Positions 1-7,745 of a stretch of DNA of 16,557 bases are shown piece after piece. The stretch spans positions 1 to 16,557 of the forward strand of contig JAFTLM010000029.1 in NCBI GenBank assembly GCA_017455945.1, in the 5' to 3' direction. The notes under the pieces were generated by a model. The model was given only the letters and a program-made list of their open reading frames with translations. It was not told the origin of the DNA and did no database searches. Numbering within the stretch: the first letter of the stretch is position 1; every line of letters starts with the position of its first letter. A program made the position numbers and the translations under genes. Source of the DNA: Clostridia bacterium (GTDB lineage: Bacteria > Bacillota > Clostridia > Oscillospirales > CAG-272).

Positions 1-3000
1 AGAGGTGCCAAAGGTTCGAATACTACCTCCGAATACGTTTCCATAGACAATGCGGGAAATATTTACGCATACGTAAACGGTGCCACGAAACAGGTGTATA
101 CGAATACCGACAGCACAAAATTTATTGATGTTTCTTTGGTTTGGTATGACGCTACCAATACCTATTCTCTGTACGTTAATGATACTCTTGTTGTCGAGGC
201 TATGCAGCTAAAAAACAATTACAGAGACGCATCTAACGTATCTGTAAGCTTTAGCGATGATTTTTTGGTATCGTCTCGTGCACTTATCGGAGATCTTCGT
301 TCTATGGAGATTTGCCGCGGAAACTCTACAAAGTTTGGATTTGATATTGATGATATTTCGCTTAAAAGAGTAGAGACTGCACAGCGCGGAAGAGTGTATT
401 ACAGCAACAGCTTTGATGCTCTTTACGAGGGCGTTACGGTGAGAAAGGGCTCAAACAGTAACGTTTACAGATATACAAACGGTTCTGAAACAAACATAGC
501 TCTTGCGGAGGTTTCTGACAGCAACAAAGCTCTTCGGGTAGCAAGCGGTTCCTCCTTTGCGCTTGCAGATGACCACTATCAACTCTTTACGCAGAATAAT
601 CTTGTGATTGAAGCGAGAATAAAGGCAAAGCCTACACACAGTAATACAGTGGAAAACGGCGAAACCAAGATAGTTTATAAATCTCTTATAGCCCTGCACG
701 ATAAGATAAATTGGTTTGGCATGCTTTACGTTGACCCTGACGGAAACCTTTATCTTGAAGGAAACAAGCCCAAAACTCTTATCGGCGGATATAAGCTTGA
801 CGGAGAAAATTGGCTTGATATTACTGCGGTGCTTATCAAAAATAATGATAATGCGGGTAAATTCGGCACCTTTAAATCGGGAACCAACACTTCCGGTAAA
901 AATACTGTATATTCTATTGCATATTATATTAACGGAGACTATGTCGGCTCTACAGGTGAACAGGTCTTCTACGAGTGGAAAAAGACTTCAACCGATTCCG
1001 CAACGGGGATCAGTTCCGGTTATACAAGCAACAACCGTAAAATAAGCATAAGCTATACCGAGGTTACGGGCACAGAAAATTCGCCCCTTGATTTGACAAA
1101 CCTTGAGATCGTTGCTAACGGTGTTACTCCTTTGGATTCCAAAGGCAACGGTATATACTCGGATACAAACCACATAATATACAAATCCGAAGACGGACTT
1201 GTATATTATGATGTTGAGTATGACACGGACGGCACAACACAGCTCCGTTATTCCACCATGACTGTTGAGGCGTCCGCGGATGCAAACGTTCACGATACCA
1301 TAACTTTCTTTGCAGGTGTAACCTTTGAGGGAATGATAGACGATATAAAGGTTTATGAGGGAACGTCTCCGGAGTGGTACTATGAAAACATAAATTCCGT
1401 AAAGGGCGGCGATATATTGAATGCAGATTTCGGAAAGCTTGCCGCGTCCGGCGGAAACGCAAAAGCACAGACAAGTATAGGTACGGATACCGATATACTT
1501 GGAATATTCCGTTCCGGCGAATTTCTCAACAGCAAACTTGTGCGTAAAACAGCCGCAGGCGTTGCGGTTACCGCAGAAGCTAAAAACGTAACACAGGCAG
1601 ACTATTCCACGTTTACTCTTAAAACCAACTCCGGTGGCGGAGATTGGTTTGACTTCTTTGTGCCCGTTCCTGCGAAAAAAGATGGTGTGATTGAGGCTGA
1701 ATACAGCTTTGAGATCACTATGAAAAATATAAACATAACCGAAGGTTCTTCGGCATATTCCGGACAGTTCCACCTCTTCAGACAGAGAATTGAGGATGAA
1801 TACGACAACAACGGCACAACTAAAGTAAAGGCGTTTACAAGCGGAGATCTTTTATCGATTGATGCGGAGCTGAAACTTTGGGGAGGAAATTATTTAGCTG
1901 TCGGAAACGACGAAAGATTTGCTCTTTGCGATGTCAACGGAAATCAGATAGTCCTTGATAACAATAACTGGAATACTGTTCGTGCAGACGTGTATTGCCT
2001 GAAAGGTAACGGTAATAATTATTTTGCCATAAGCTATTACTATAACGGCAAACGCCTCTATCTTGAGGACGGAAGTGTTGCTTACCGCGTAGAGGATAGC
2101 AGAGTTACGCAGGTGCTGGCTGACCACTGGGGACAACCCAACCACAGAGTGCGTATTTCCCAGGCTCTTGGAGGGGACAGCATAACTCTTGACGTTAAGT
2201 CGATCAAGATAAATGCAAACAACGTTGAAAAGCCCGTATACAACGCACCCGACGGCGTTCAGGCGTCGGTAAACAACAAGGTATCCGTTTTTGAACTTGA
2301 AGTACCGAAGTACACCAATGCAAATACAGATAATTTCTACAGTGCGGTAAGCTTGAATGAAGATACCGCGGCTGACGGACTTGTCTTTGTTGACGTTAAG
2401 AACGAAACGCTTGCCGTTCGCAACGGAAAGAAATACTATACTCTTTGCGATAAGGACGGAATTTCAATAACTTTGGGTGATAAGGCGCCTGTGGTTGCCG
2501 TAGTATACGATGATATTAACGGTACCGCGAGATATTACGTAAACGGAACGTTTGCGTATATAAAAAATGGCACGGAGCTTGCTCCCGCGGTAGAGCTTGA
2601 TAGTACGTCGAGTCTTAAGGCGGCGCTGGAATCCGGGTATGCGCTCTTTAAGGGCTTTGAATGTGATCGGTCGTTTATAAAGGCAGATGACTATAAATTG
2701 AGTGTTTCAAACATCAACGACAGAGACACCGCCGAGGTGATAGGATATCAGGAAAGCACCATTGAAAACGGTATTCGTATTATTGCCGGTGTTGACAGCC
2801 TCTACTATTCAAACGTTGGATTTGAGGTCAAGATCTTTGAAAACGGAGAATTGAAGAAAGACTACGACGTTAAGGATAACCTTGTGTTTGATAGCGTCAT
2901 AGCAGACGGCGAAACTATTACCGCGGGAAGCAAGGGATATAAATATCTTGCTACTCTCAACGTAGATAATCTTCCCAAAACCATTCCCGAAAACAGCTAT

Positions 3001-5148
3001 CTGTTGATACGTTCTTATACTGATGTAGCCGGTAACAAGCACTACGACAGAGAAGCCAAGCTTGCGGTAAGCGAGGATGGATACGCCTTCGTTCAAATAA
3101 GCGATAAAGACATATACAATAAAAAGCAGGCGGTGCTTCTTATAGGTCAGTCCAATATGTCGGGAAGAGTCGATCTTGCTACTGTAGAGGCTATTTCCGA
3201 TGATAGAATAACCATGATGCGTAACCTTGAGTGGGTTCCTATGGCAGAGCCTATTCATAATGATAAATCGATTGCGGGGGCGGGAATTGCTGCAAGCTTC
3301 GCAAAGGCATTTGTTGAAAACTTTGACTGTGAATTGGGGCTTATTCCCGCGGCAGTAGGCGGAACAAGCCTTGCGCAGTGGACAAAGGGCTATTCCGGCG
3401 ATAGCGATTTCGATCTTTACGAAAAAGCACTTGCTATGGCAAAGGAAGCGCAGAAGGACAGCGAGATATGTGCTATTCTTTGGCATCAGGGCTGTAGCGA
3501 TACAAAGAATTCACAGTATGCCGAAAAGTTTAAGGTTATTCTTGATGACTTTATTGCCGATCTTGGACTTGATCCGGAAAAGATTATAATAATCAGCGGT
3601 GAGCTTGCTCCGCAGAAGGGTACGAATGCCGATCTGGTTAACAATGCTCTTGCAAGTCTTGTTGACGATTACGATAATTATGCGGTGGCAACGACGGAAA
3701 ACTTGCTTACGCTTGATGAGAATACTCATTTTGACGCTCCCAGCCTTCGTGTGCTCGGTTACCGTTATTTCGCCCATTTCTATAAATTCGTAACTGGCAA
3801 AACTTATGAGTTTGTAGACGATATCGAGCATTACAGAGTTATTCCCGAAGAAGATGAAACGGTTGACACCAACCTATATGTTGCAGACGTGAGCTTTGAT
3901 AATCTTACGGCGGGAACTTCTTATACAGAAACGGCACTTGCAGGGAACCTTGATTTCAGACCGAATGGAAATTCAGTGTCTGTAGTTGCCAACGGAGTAG
4001 ATGCAAACGATAAGTATATCGGTATAAACTGGACAAAGGGCAAAACACCTCCGTTTGTAGACGTAACCACTCCATATGCTAAGGGCAATATAGTGGTTAC
4101 CGAGGTTAAATTTATGATGAACGACGGCTTTTGTGCCTCCGGACCGATGCTTAAACTCGTACAGCTTAAACCCTCTGTGTCAAGTATACATTTGATAAGG
4201 GTGGGGCTTGACGGAACCCTGTATAATACTAATGGTACGGGTACAGGAGCAGCTCTTGTAAACCCGGAAACCGGCAGTGCATACACACTTGACAGGTTCG
4301 AGTGGACTACTGTAAAAGTTGTTTGCGATTTAGCAAAGAATACAAAGGATATTTACATTGACGGTACGCTTTGCCTGGATAATGCGGCACTGGCTTCTTC
4401 CGTAGACGAATCCTCGTCCTTTGTGACCGCATCTACGAGAATAATGCAGTACGATCCTTATACCGGTAACGAAGACAGAAGCGGAACTATTTTCGTTGAG
4501 GACTTCAAGTCCTATCATCTTCCTATAGCAAACGTTGACTTCGAGAACTTTGAAACACAGTCCATAACTTCGGTTATTACCTTGAACGGTGTATCCTTCT
4601 CGGCTACTGCTTCCAAAACTCCTATGGCTATAGTTGAGAGCAGCGATAATAAATATGCCTCTATCAGTAGCATAGTGTCATCCAACAGCAACGGATTTAT
4701 GGATATCTCCACTGCTTCAGTAGCGGGAAGAGATCTTACCGTTGAAGGAAAGTTTAAGATTGGAAAATACATTGGTAACGCTTTTGCCGCAAAGGGAAAT
4801 CTGTTCAAGCTTCTTGATGCTAACAGTACAACAATAGCACTTGTTGGACTTGCCGCTGACGGATCGCTTCACGATTACGTATATACAACGGACAACTTGT
4901 ACCCGTCTGTGGGTGAAAGTCTTGGAGTAACTCTTTCCGAGACCGAATGGACGACAGTTAAGGTTGTCTGCCATTTTGCAACCAATACAAAGGATATTTA
5001 TATAAACGGCACGCTTGTTAAAGAGGGCGTCGCACTCTACCGTACAGATAAGTATTCTGCGTATACTCCCGCTGTAATGAGAATAATGCATTTTGGCGGA
5101 AGCGGAATAGGTACGCTCTTCGTAGACGATTATAAGGCTTATAACTGA
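1..5148 (+). CDS. Large multidomain surface/secreted SGNH acetylesterase with LamG-like modules (5'-partial)
   Basis: The frame is open from base 1, so the N-terminus, including any signal peptide, lies outside the window; 1715 residues are visible. Numbering from the first visible codon, LamG-like beta-sandwich stretches occupy about 1-130, 131-460, 470-740 and 745-905. An unrecognised beta-rich module follows at about 912-1035, then an SGNH esterase domain at about 1040-1265, then two similar modules at about 1295-1507 and 1510-1715. The esterase shows the sialate O-acetylesterase/CE6 (SASA) signatures: GQSNM with nucleophile Ser1051, GGTS at 1120-1123, WHQG at 1161-1164, and the catalytic-His block THFDA with His1243. 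The family removes O-acetyl groups from sialic acids or xylan; the substrate here is unknown. LamG modules usually bind glycans, so an extracellular role is inferred. The C-terminus has no LPXTG motif, dockerin or SLH repeat. The esterase call is firm; the module boundaries are approximate. Confidence 0.85.
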   Translation, partial: RGAKGSNTTSEYVSIDNAGNIYAYVNGATKQVYTNTDSTKFIDVSLVWYDATNTYSLYVNDTLVVEAMQLKNNYRDASNVSVSFSDDFLVSSRALIGDLRSMEICRGNSTKFGFDIDDISLKRVETAQRGRVYYSNSFDALYEGVTVRKGSNSNVYRYTNGSETNIALAEVSDSNKALRVASGSSFALADDHYQLFTQNNLVIEARIKAKPTHSNTVENGETKIVYKSLIALHDKINWFGMLYVDPDGNLYLEGNKPKTLIGGYKLDGENWLDITAVLIKNNDNAGKFGTFKSGTNTSGKNTVYSIAYYINGDYVGSTGEQVFYEWKKTSTDSATGISSGYTSNNRKISISYTEVTGTENSPLDLTNLEIVANGVTPLDSKGNGIYSDTNHIIYKSEDGLVYYDVEYDTDGTTQLRYSTMTVEASADANVHDTITFFAGVTFEGMIDDIKVYEGTSPEWYYENINSVKGGDILNADFGKLAASGGNAKAQTSIGTDTDILGIFRSGEFLNSKLVRKTAAGVAVTAEAKNVTQADYSTFTLKTNSGGGDWFDFFVPVPAKKDGVIEAEYSFEITMKNINITEGSSAYSGQFHLFRQRIEDEYDNNGTTKVKAFTSGDLLSIDAELKLWGGNYLAVGNDERFALCDVNGNQIVLDNNNWNTVRADVYCLKGNGNNYFAISYYYNGKRLYLEDGSVAYRVEDSRVTQVLADHWGQPNHRVRISQALGGDSITLDVKSIKINANNVEKPVYNAPDGVQASVNNKVSVFELEVPKYTNANTDNFYSAVSLNEDTAADGLVFVDVKNETLAVRNGKKYYTLCDKDGISITLGDKAPVVAVVYDDINGTARYYVNGTFAYIKNGTELAPAVELDSTSSLKAALESGYALFKGFECDRSFIKADDYKLSVSNINDRDTAEVIGYQESTIENGIRIIAGVDSLYYSNVGFEVKIFENGELKKDYDVKDNLVFDSVIADGETITAGSKGYKYLATLNVDNLPKTIPENSYLLIRSYTDVAGNKHYDREAKLAVSEDGYAFVQISDKDIYNKKQAVLLIGQSNMSGRVDLATVEAISDDRITMMRNLEWVPMAEPIHNDKSIAGAGIAASFAKAFVENFDCELGLIPAAVGGTSLAQWTKGYSGDSDFDLYEKALAMAKEAQKDSEICAILWHQGCSDTKNSQYAEKFKVILDDFIADLGLDPEKIIIISGELAPQKGTNADLVNNALASLVDDYDNYAVATTENLLTLDENTHFDAPSLRVLGYRYFAHFYKFVTGKTYEFVDDIEHYRVIPEEDETVDTNLYVADVSFDNLTAGTSYTETALAGNLDFRPNGNSVSVVANGVDANDKYIGINWTKGKTPPFVDVTTPYAKGNIVVTEVKFMMNDGFCASGPMLKLVQLKPSVSSIHLIRVGLDGTLYNTNGTGTGAALVNPETGSAYTLDRFEWTTVKVVCDLAKNTKDIYIDGTLCLDNAALASSVDESSSFVTASTRIMQYDPYTGNEDRSGTIFVEDFKSYHLPIANVDFENFETQSITSVITLNGVSFSATASKTPMAIVESSDNKYASISSIVSSNSNGFMDISTASVAGRDLTVEGKFKIGKYIGNAFAAKGNLFKLLDANSTTIALVGLAADGSLHDYVYTTDNLYPSVGESLGVTLSETEWTTVKVVCHFATNTKDIYINGTLVKEGVALYRTDKYSAYTPAVMRIMHFGGSGIGTLFVDDYKAYN
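3121..3795 (+). other. SASA/CE6-type carbohydrate acetylesterase domain inside the large protein
   Basis: This is the catalytic core of the large protein. It opens with a hydrophobic strand running into GQSNMSGR, whose Ser codon is at 3151-3153. WHQG follows at 3481-3492 and THFDAPS, with its His codon at 3727-3729, sits near the end. Spacing and motif order match the sialic acid-specific acetylesterase family PF03629. Ser and His are the expected catalytic pair. The neighbouring beta-sandwich modules probably place it on a glycan. Confidence 0.85.
3883..5145 (+). repeat. Two tandem copies of a 215-codon C-terminal LamG-like module
   Basis: Two diverged in-frame modules lie head to tail, starting at about 3883 and 4528. 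Each opens with a short strand ending in VSFDNL or VDFENF. Each carries a shared core, WTTVKVVC..NTKDIYI.GTL, encoded from 4303 in the first copy and 4948 in the second. Each ends in a strand resembling VEDFKSY or VDDYKAY. Both the module start and the core are offset by exactly 645 nt, so the copies are in register without net insertion. The WTTVKV.....KDIYIDGTL pattern is typical of concanavalin-like/LamG folds. Similarity is clear in protein but modest in DNA, so the duplication looks old. Confidence 0.7.
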
Positions 5149-5163
5149 TTAATTTAAAAGCTA

Positions 5164-5207
5164 AAAACACTATAGCCCGAACAGTACTGTTCGGGCTATA
5201 GTGTTTT
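5164..5207. terminator. Bidirectional intrinsic terminator (perfect 44-bp palindrome)
   Basis: The arms 5164-5185 and 5186-5207 are exact reverse complements, with a GC-rich core (GCCCGAACAG) and A/T tracts at both ends. A hairpin with a T-run therefore forms on either strand. It lies between two convergent stop codons (5146-5148 on + and 5215-5217 on -), so it can end both transcripts. Confidence 0.9.
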
Positions 5208-5214
5208 ATGAGTT

Positions 5215-6285
5215 TTATCTGTTTTTCATCATCTTGTCTTTTATGATGTTGAAATATACGTTCCAGTCACGACGGCTTAAGTAGTGTCCGTCGTGGCGTA
5301 TCTGATAACAAATATTGCCGTCGGCAAAAACCGATTCGGGGGTGGGAAGTCTGTCGGGGTGAACAAAGCCTGTAAGACCTAAGTTTTCCCAAGCCTTGGA
5401 CGCCGCACAGCAGCTGAGATATTCAGCATCGGGGTCAGCCCACTCGTCAAGCTCCGCGCTTCCTACTATAAGAGTTCTCGGAGCAATGGTCGCAAGAAGC
5501 ATATGCTGGTCAAAGGTCAGCTTGCTTTCGTCAATATAGTTAGTGTAATTCTTGCAGAACCAGTAAGGGAAAGTCTTGGTTATAAACTCAATGTGTTCGC
5601 CCTTTTTGTCGCGGGTTATAGAAGCACCGCTGCAACCCGAATCATTGGAAATAACGTATTTGAATCTGGTGTCAAGCATACCGGTCACAAGTGCGGTCTT
5701 TCCAAGGCGGGAATGACCTATAACAGCGGCGTTGTCAAAGTCGAGACAATCCAAAGTCATCGCGTAATCCATAATTCTCATAGCCGCCCAAGCCCACATA
5801 ATTATTTTGCCCGAGTCGCTTCCTTGACGTTCACCGTCAGGGAAGAGAATTCCCGAAAGCTTGTCGGTCATATCGTTTTTGTCTATGGTAACGTCGTTAA
5901 AATCGAAATGGAAAGCCGCGAAACCGTTATTTATAATTTCTTCGGCGGGATAATATTTGTTGGGAACTCCGGGCTCAAAATCTATGTGTACAAAGAAAGG
6001 ATATTTGCCGGGCTTGTTGGGGATAACCGATGTAAACGGGAAAGAAAATTCGGTTCCGTATATTTCGGTATGTGCTACAATAGTTTTGTGGGTAGCGGTT
6101 GCTGCGGCAAAACGTCCGTTTGCTCCCTTTACTTCAAACTCTAACTTCGTGGGAGCAGGTAACGGTATGCCGTATTCTTCTCGGCACAGAATATCTATGT
6201 ACTCTTTTCTGACAGCATCCCATTCTTCGGGGGCGAAGTCTTTAATTGGCTGAAAAACTCTTTCTTCAAGTAATTCTTTTATCAT
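5215..6285 (-). CDS. CE15-type (glucuronoyl-esterase-like) alpha/beta hydrolase
   Basis: This 356-aa protein has no signal peptide or membrane segment, so it is probably cytoplasmic. The nucleophile elbow is GHSRLGK, with Ser192 followed by Arg193, the CE15 pattern in which the Arg helps form the oxyanion hole. NDSGCSG at 214-220 lies where CE15 enzymes have their acid after the nucleophile. DEWADP at 280-285 matches the alternative acid region of bacterial members. HDGH at 331-334 near the C-terminus supplies the catalytic His. CE15 enzymes cleave esters between glucuronic acid and alcohols such as lignin in plant cell walls. Several bacterial homologues have other substrates, so the exact reaction is open. 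The start at 6283-6285 has a GGAGGA ribosome-binding site and a strong promoter. It is a single-gene unit ending at the shared palindromic terminator. A general acyl esterase of the same fold is the main alternative. Confidence 0.72.
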   Translation of the reverse strand: MIKELLEERVFQPIKDFAPEEWDAVRKEYIDILCREEYGIPLPAPTKLEFEVKGANGRFAAATATHKTIVAHTEIYGTEFSFPFTSVIPNKPGKYPFFVHIDFEPGVPNKYYPAEEIINNGFAAFHFDFNDVTIDKNDMTDKLSGILFPDGERQGSDSGKIIMWAWAAMRIMDYAMTLDCLDFDNAAVIGHSRLGKTALVTGMLDTRFKYVISNDSGCSGASITRDKKGEHIEFITKTFPYWFCKNYTNYIDESKLTFDQHMLLATIAPRTLIVGSAELDEWADPDAEYLSCCAASKAWENLGLTGFVHPDRLPTPESVFADGNICYQIRHDGHYLSRRDWNVYFNIIKDKMMKNR

Positions 6286-6315
6286 AATGTTTCTTCCTCC
6301 GGATTTATTACACTC

Positions 6316-6344
6316 ATTATATCATCTACACCGTTTTTTGTCAA
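6316..6344 (-). promoter_or_regulatory. Near-perfect sigma-A promoter of the CE15-like hydrolase gene
   Basis: Read on the minus strand, TTGACA (6339-6344) and TATAAT (6316-6321) are separated by exactly 17 bp, and TG sits one base before the -10 (extended -10). It lies about 30 nt upstream of the start codon, just before the GGAGGA ribosome-binding site. No clear operator palindrome was seen around it. Confidence 0.85.
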
Positions 6345-6390
6345 CAAAAAAACAAATTTTAATTTATGATGTTTATTTTTGTCAAAGGTA

Positions 6391-6419
6391 TTGAAATATT
6401 TAAAATTATAGTGTAAAAT
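6391..6419 (+). promoter_or_regulatory. Promoter of the ymfF-ymfH-lgt-folD operon
   Basis: TTGAAA at 6391-6396 and TAAAAT at 6414-6419 are 17 bp apart. A TATAAT overlaps at 6419-6424 but its spacing of 22 bp is poor. The ymfF-like start follows about 30 nt later with AAGGAG at 6443-6448. It diverges from the hydrolase promoter in the same 167-nt AT-rich gap. Confidence 0.65.
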
Positions 6420-6452
6420 ATAATAGAGTATTTTTGCTTGTAAAGGAGAAGT

Positions 6453-7745
6453 ATGGTACCGCAAACAAAGATAATAACACCGTTTTTGAAATTAAAAACC
6501 GTGTGTACAGATAAATTTAAGACCGAACGTATATCAGTAACCGTGGAAACCTTGCCTCATATAAGACAGACTCCTGTAGAGCGATTTGTTTTTTCGGTTT
6601 TGAGAAGAGGCTGTAAAAATTACCCTACCCAACGTTCGTTGAGCATACGTTATGATGAACTTTATTCGGCTATGGTTTCTCCCGTTTTCGTTGCTGGAGG
6701 AGGAAAACACAGATTTGGATTTTCTGCCGAGATTTTAAGCAGTGAATTTGTTGATAAAAACATTTTTGAAGACACGCTGGAATTGATTTTTGATATATTC
6801 TGGAATCCATTGCTTGATGAAACCGGTAAGTTCCTTGAAAAATATGTAGAGAGCGAACGCGAAAACATTTGCGATATTGTGAGATCTGTAAAAAACAATC
6901 CCAGAGTCTATGCGATGAAACGTTTTTTTGAGATAATGTACGAAGGAGATCAATATTCTTTTTCAACGCGTGGCAGTGTAGATACGGTTAATTCCATAAC
7001 GTCAGACGAGCTTATAAAGGCTTACAGAAATCTTGTTGAAAAATCATCATACGAAATTTTTTACGTAGGACCGAAGAGTGCTGATGAAGTAGAAGAAACA
7101 GTTGTGAATTTTTTTGAAAAGAATGATTTTGGAAAAGAACGGACAATCGCAAGCAACGTAATGTTTGCCGTTGACACCGAAAAAGTAAAACGGATAGACG
7201 AAAAGATGCAGCTTTCCCAAGGAAAACTTGTTGTCGGCTTTAAAAGCGGAATAAACATAACCTGTGGCAAAGACTTTTATGCTATGGTTATGCTCAACGA
7301 AATATACGGAGCAACTGCTGTTTCGAAGCTGTTTTTGAACGTGAGAGAACGTTTGGGACTTTGTTATTATTGTACTTCCAAATACGATGTCCATAAAGGC
7401 TGTCTTTATGTAGTTTGTGAGATGGAGCCTCGCGATAGAAAAAAAGCCGAAAAAGAAATAATAAAATATCTTGAAGAAATAAAAAAAGGCCGCATATCGG
7501 ACGGTGAATTTGAATCTGCAAAAAAATCATTGTTGAGCGTGTATTCGGAAACCCTTGATTCGGCTGTGGCAATCGAAAGATTTTATACTCTTCGCGAAGA
7601 ATACGGCGTTGAGGATACGGTCGATGATGCCAAAAATGCCATTAATGCCCTGACCCTATCCGATGTTTTACGTGTCTCAAAAAATATAAAATTGGATACG
7701 GTGTATTTCCTTTGCGGAGACAAGGAGAATTGCGGCGATGATTGA
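6453..7745 (+). CDS. ymfF: M16-fold peptidase homologue without active site, YmfF-like
   Basis: This 430-aa soluble protein has the M16 (insulinase/pitrilysin) fold but lacks the zinc-binding HxxEH motif in its N-terminal half, so it should be catalytically dead. Its C-terminal half keeps the M16 substrate-binding Arg-Tyr region, RERLGLCYY at about residues 294-302. It pairs with the active homologue that follows, overlapping it by 8 nt. This two-subunit arrangement, one catalytic and one not, is known for mitochondrial processing peptidase and for Firmicute YmfF/YmfH. In Bacillus these proteins have been linked to aminopentanol modification of elongation factor P; their direct substrate is uncertain to me. 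It is first in an operon with lgt and folD. The start ATG has AAGGAG 4 nt upstream. Confidence 0.75.
   Translation: MVPQTKIITPFLKLKTVCTDKFKTERISVTVETLPHIRQTPVERFVFSVLRRGCKNYPTQRSLSIRYDELYSAMVSPVFVAGGGKHRFGFSAEILSSEFVDKNIFEDTLELIFDIFWNPLLDETGKFLEKYVESERENICDIVRSVKNNPRVYAMKRFFEIMYEGDQYSFSTRGSVDTVNSITSDELIKAYRNLVEKSSYEIFYVGPKSADEVEETVVNFFEKNDFGKERTIASNVMFAVDTEKVKRIDEKMQLSQGKLVVGFKSGINITCGKDFYAMVMLNEIYGATAVSKLFLNVRERLGLCYYCTSKYDVHKGCLYVVCEMEPRDRKKAEKEIIKYLEEIKKGRISDGEFESAKKSLLSVYSETLDSAVAIERFYTLREEYGVEDTVDDAKNAINALTLSDVLRVSKNIKLDTVYFLCGDKENCGDD

Noticed and set aside
988..1773. Long minus-strand open frame (261 codons) opposite the large protein
   Set aside because: The composition is cysteine- and isoleucine-rich without motifs, and the opposite strand is clearly coding; it is a shadow frame.
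2809..3486. Minus-strand open frame (225 codons) opposite the esterase domain
   Set aside because: It overlaps the conserved catalytic domain and has no recognisable domain or ribosome-binding site.
5503..6144. Plus-strand open frame (213 codons) opposite the CE15-like gene
   Set aside because: The minus-strand product has catalytic motifs and a strong promoter; this frame has neither.
6380..6407. A second TTGACA (minus strand) about 40 nt upstream of the main hydrolase promoter
   Set aside because: The possible -10 (TAAAAT) is at 18 bp and weaker, and the downstream promoter is near perfect, so it was not annotated separately.
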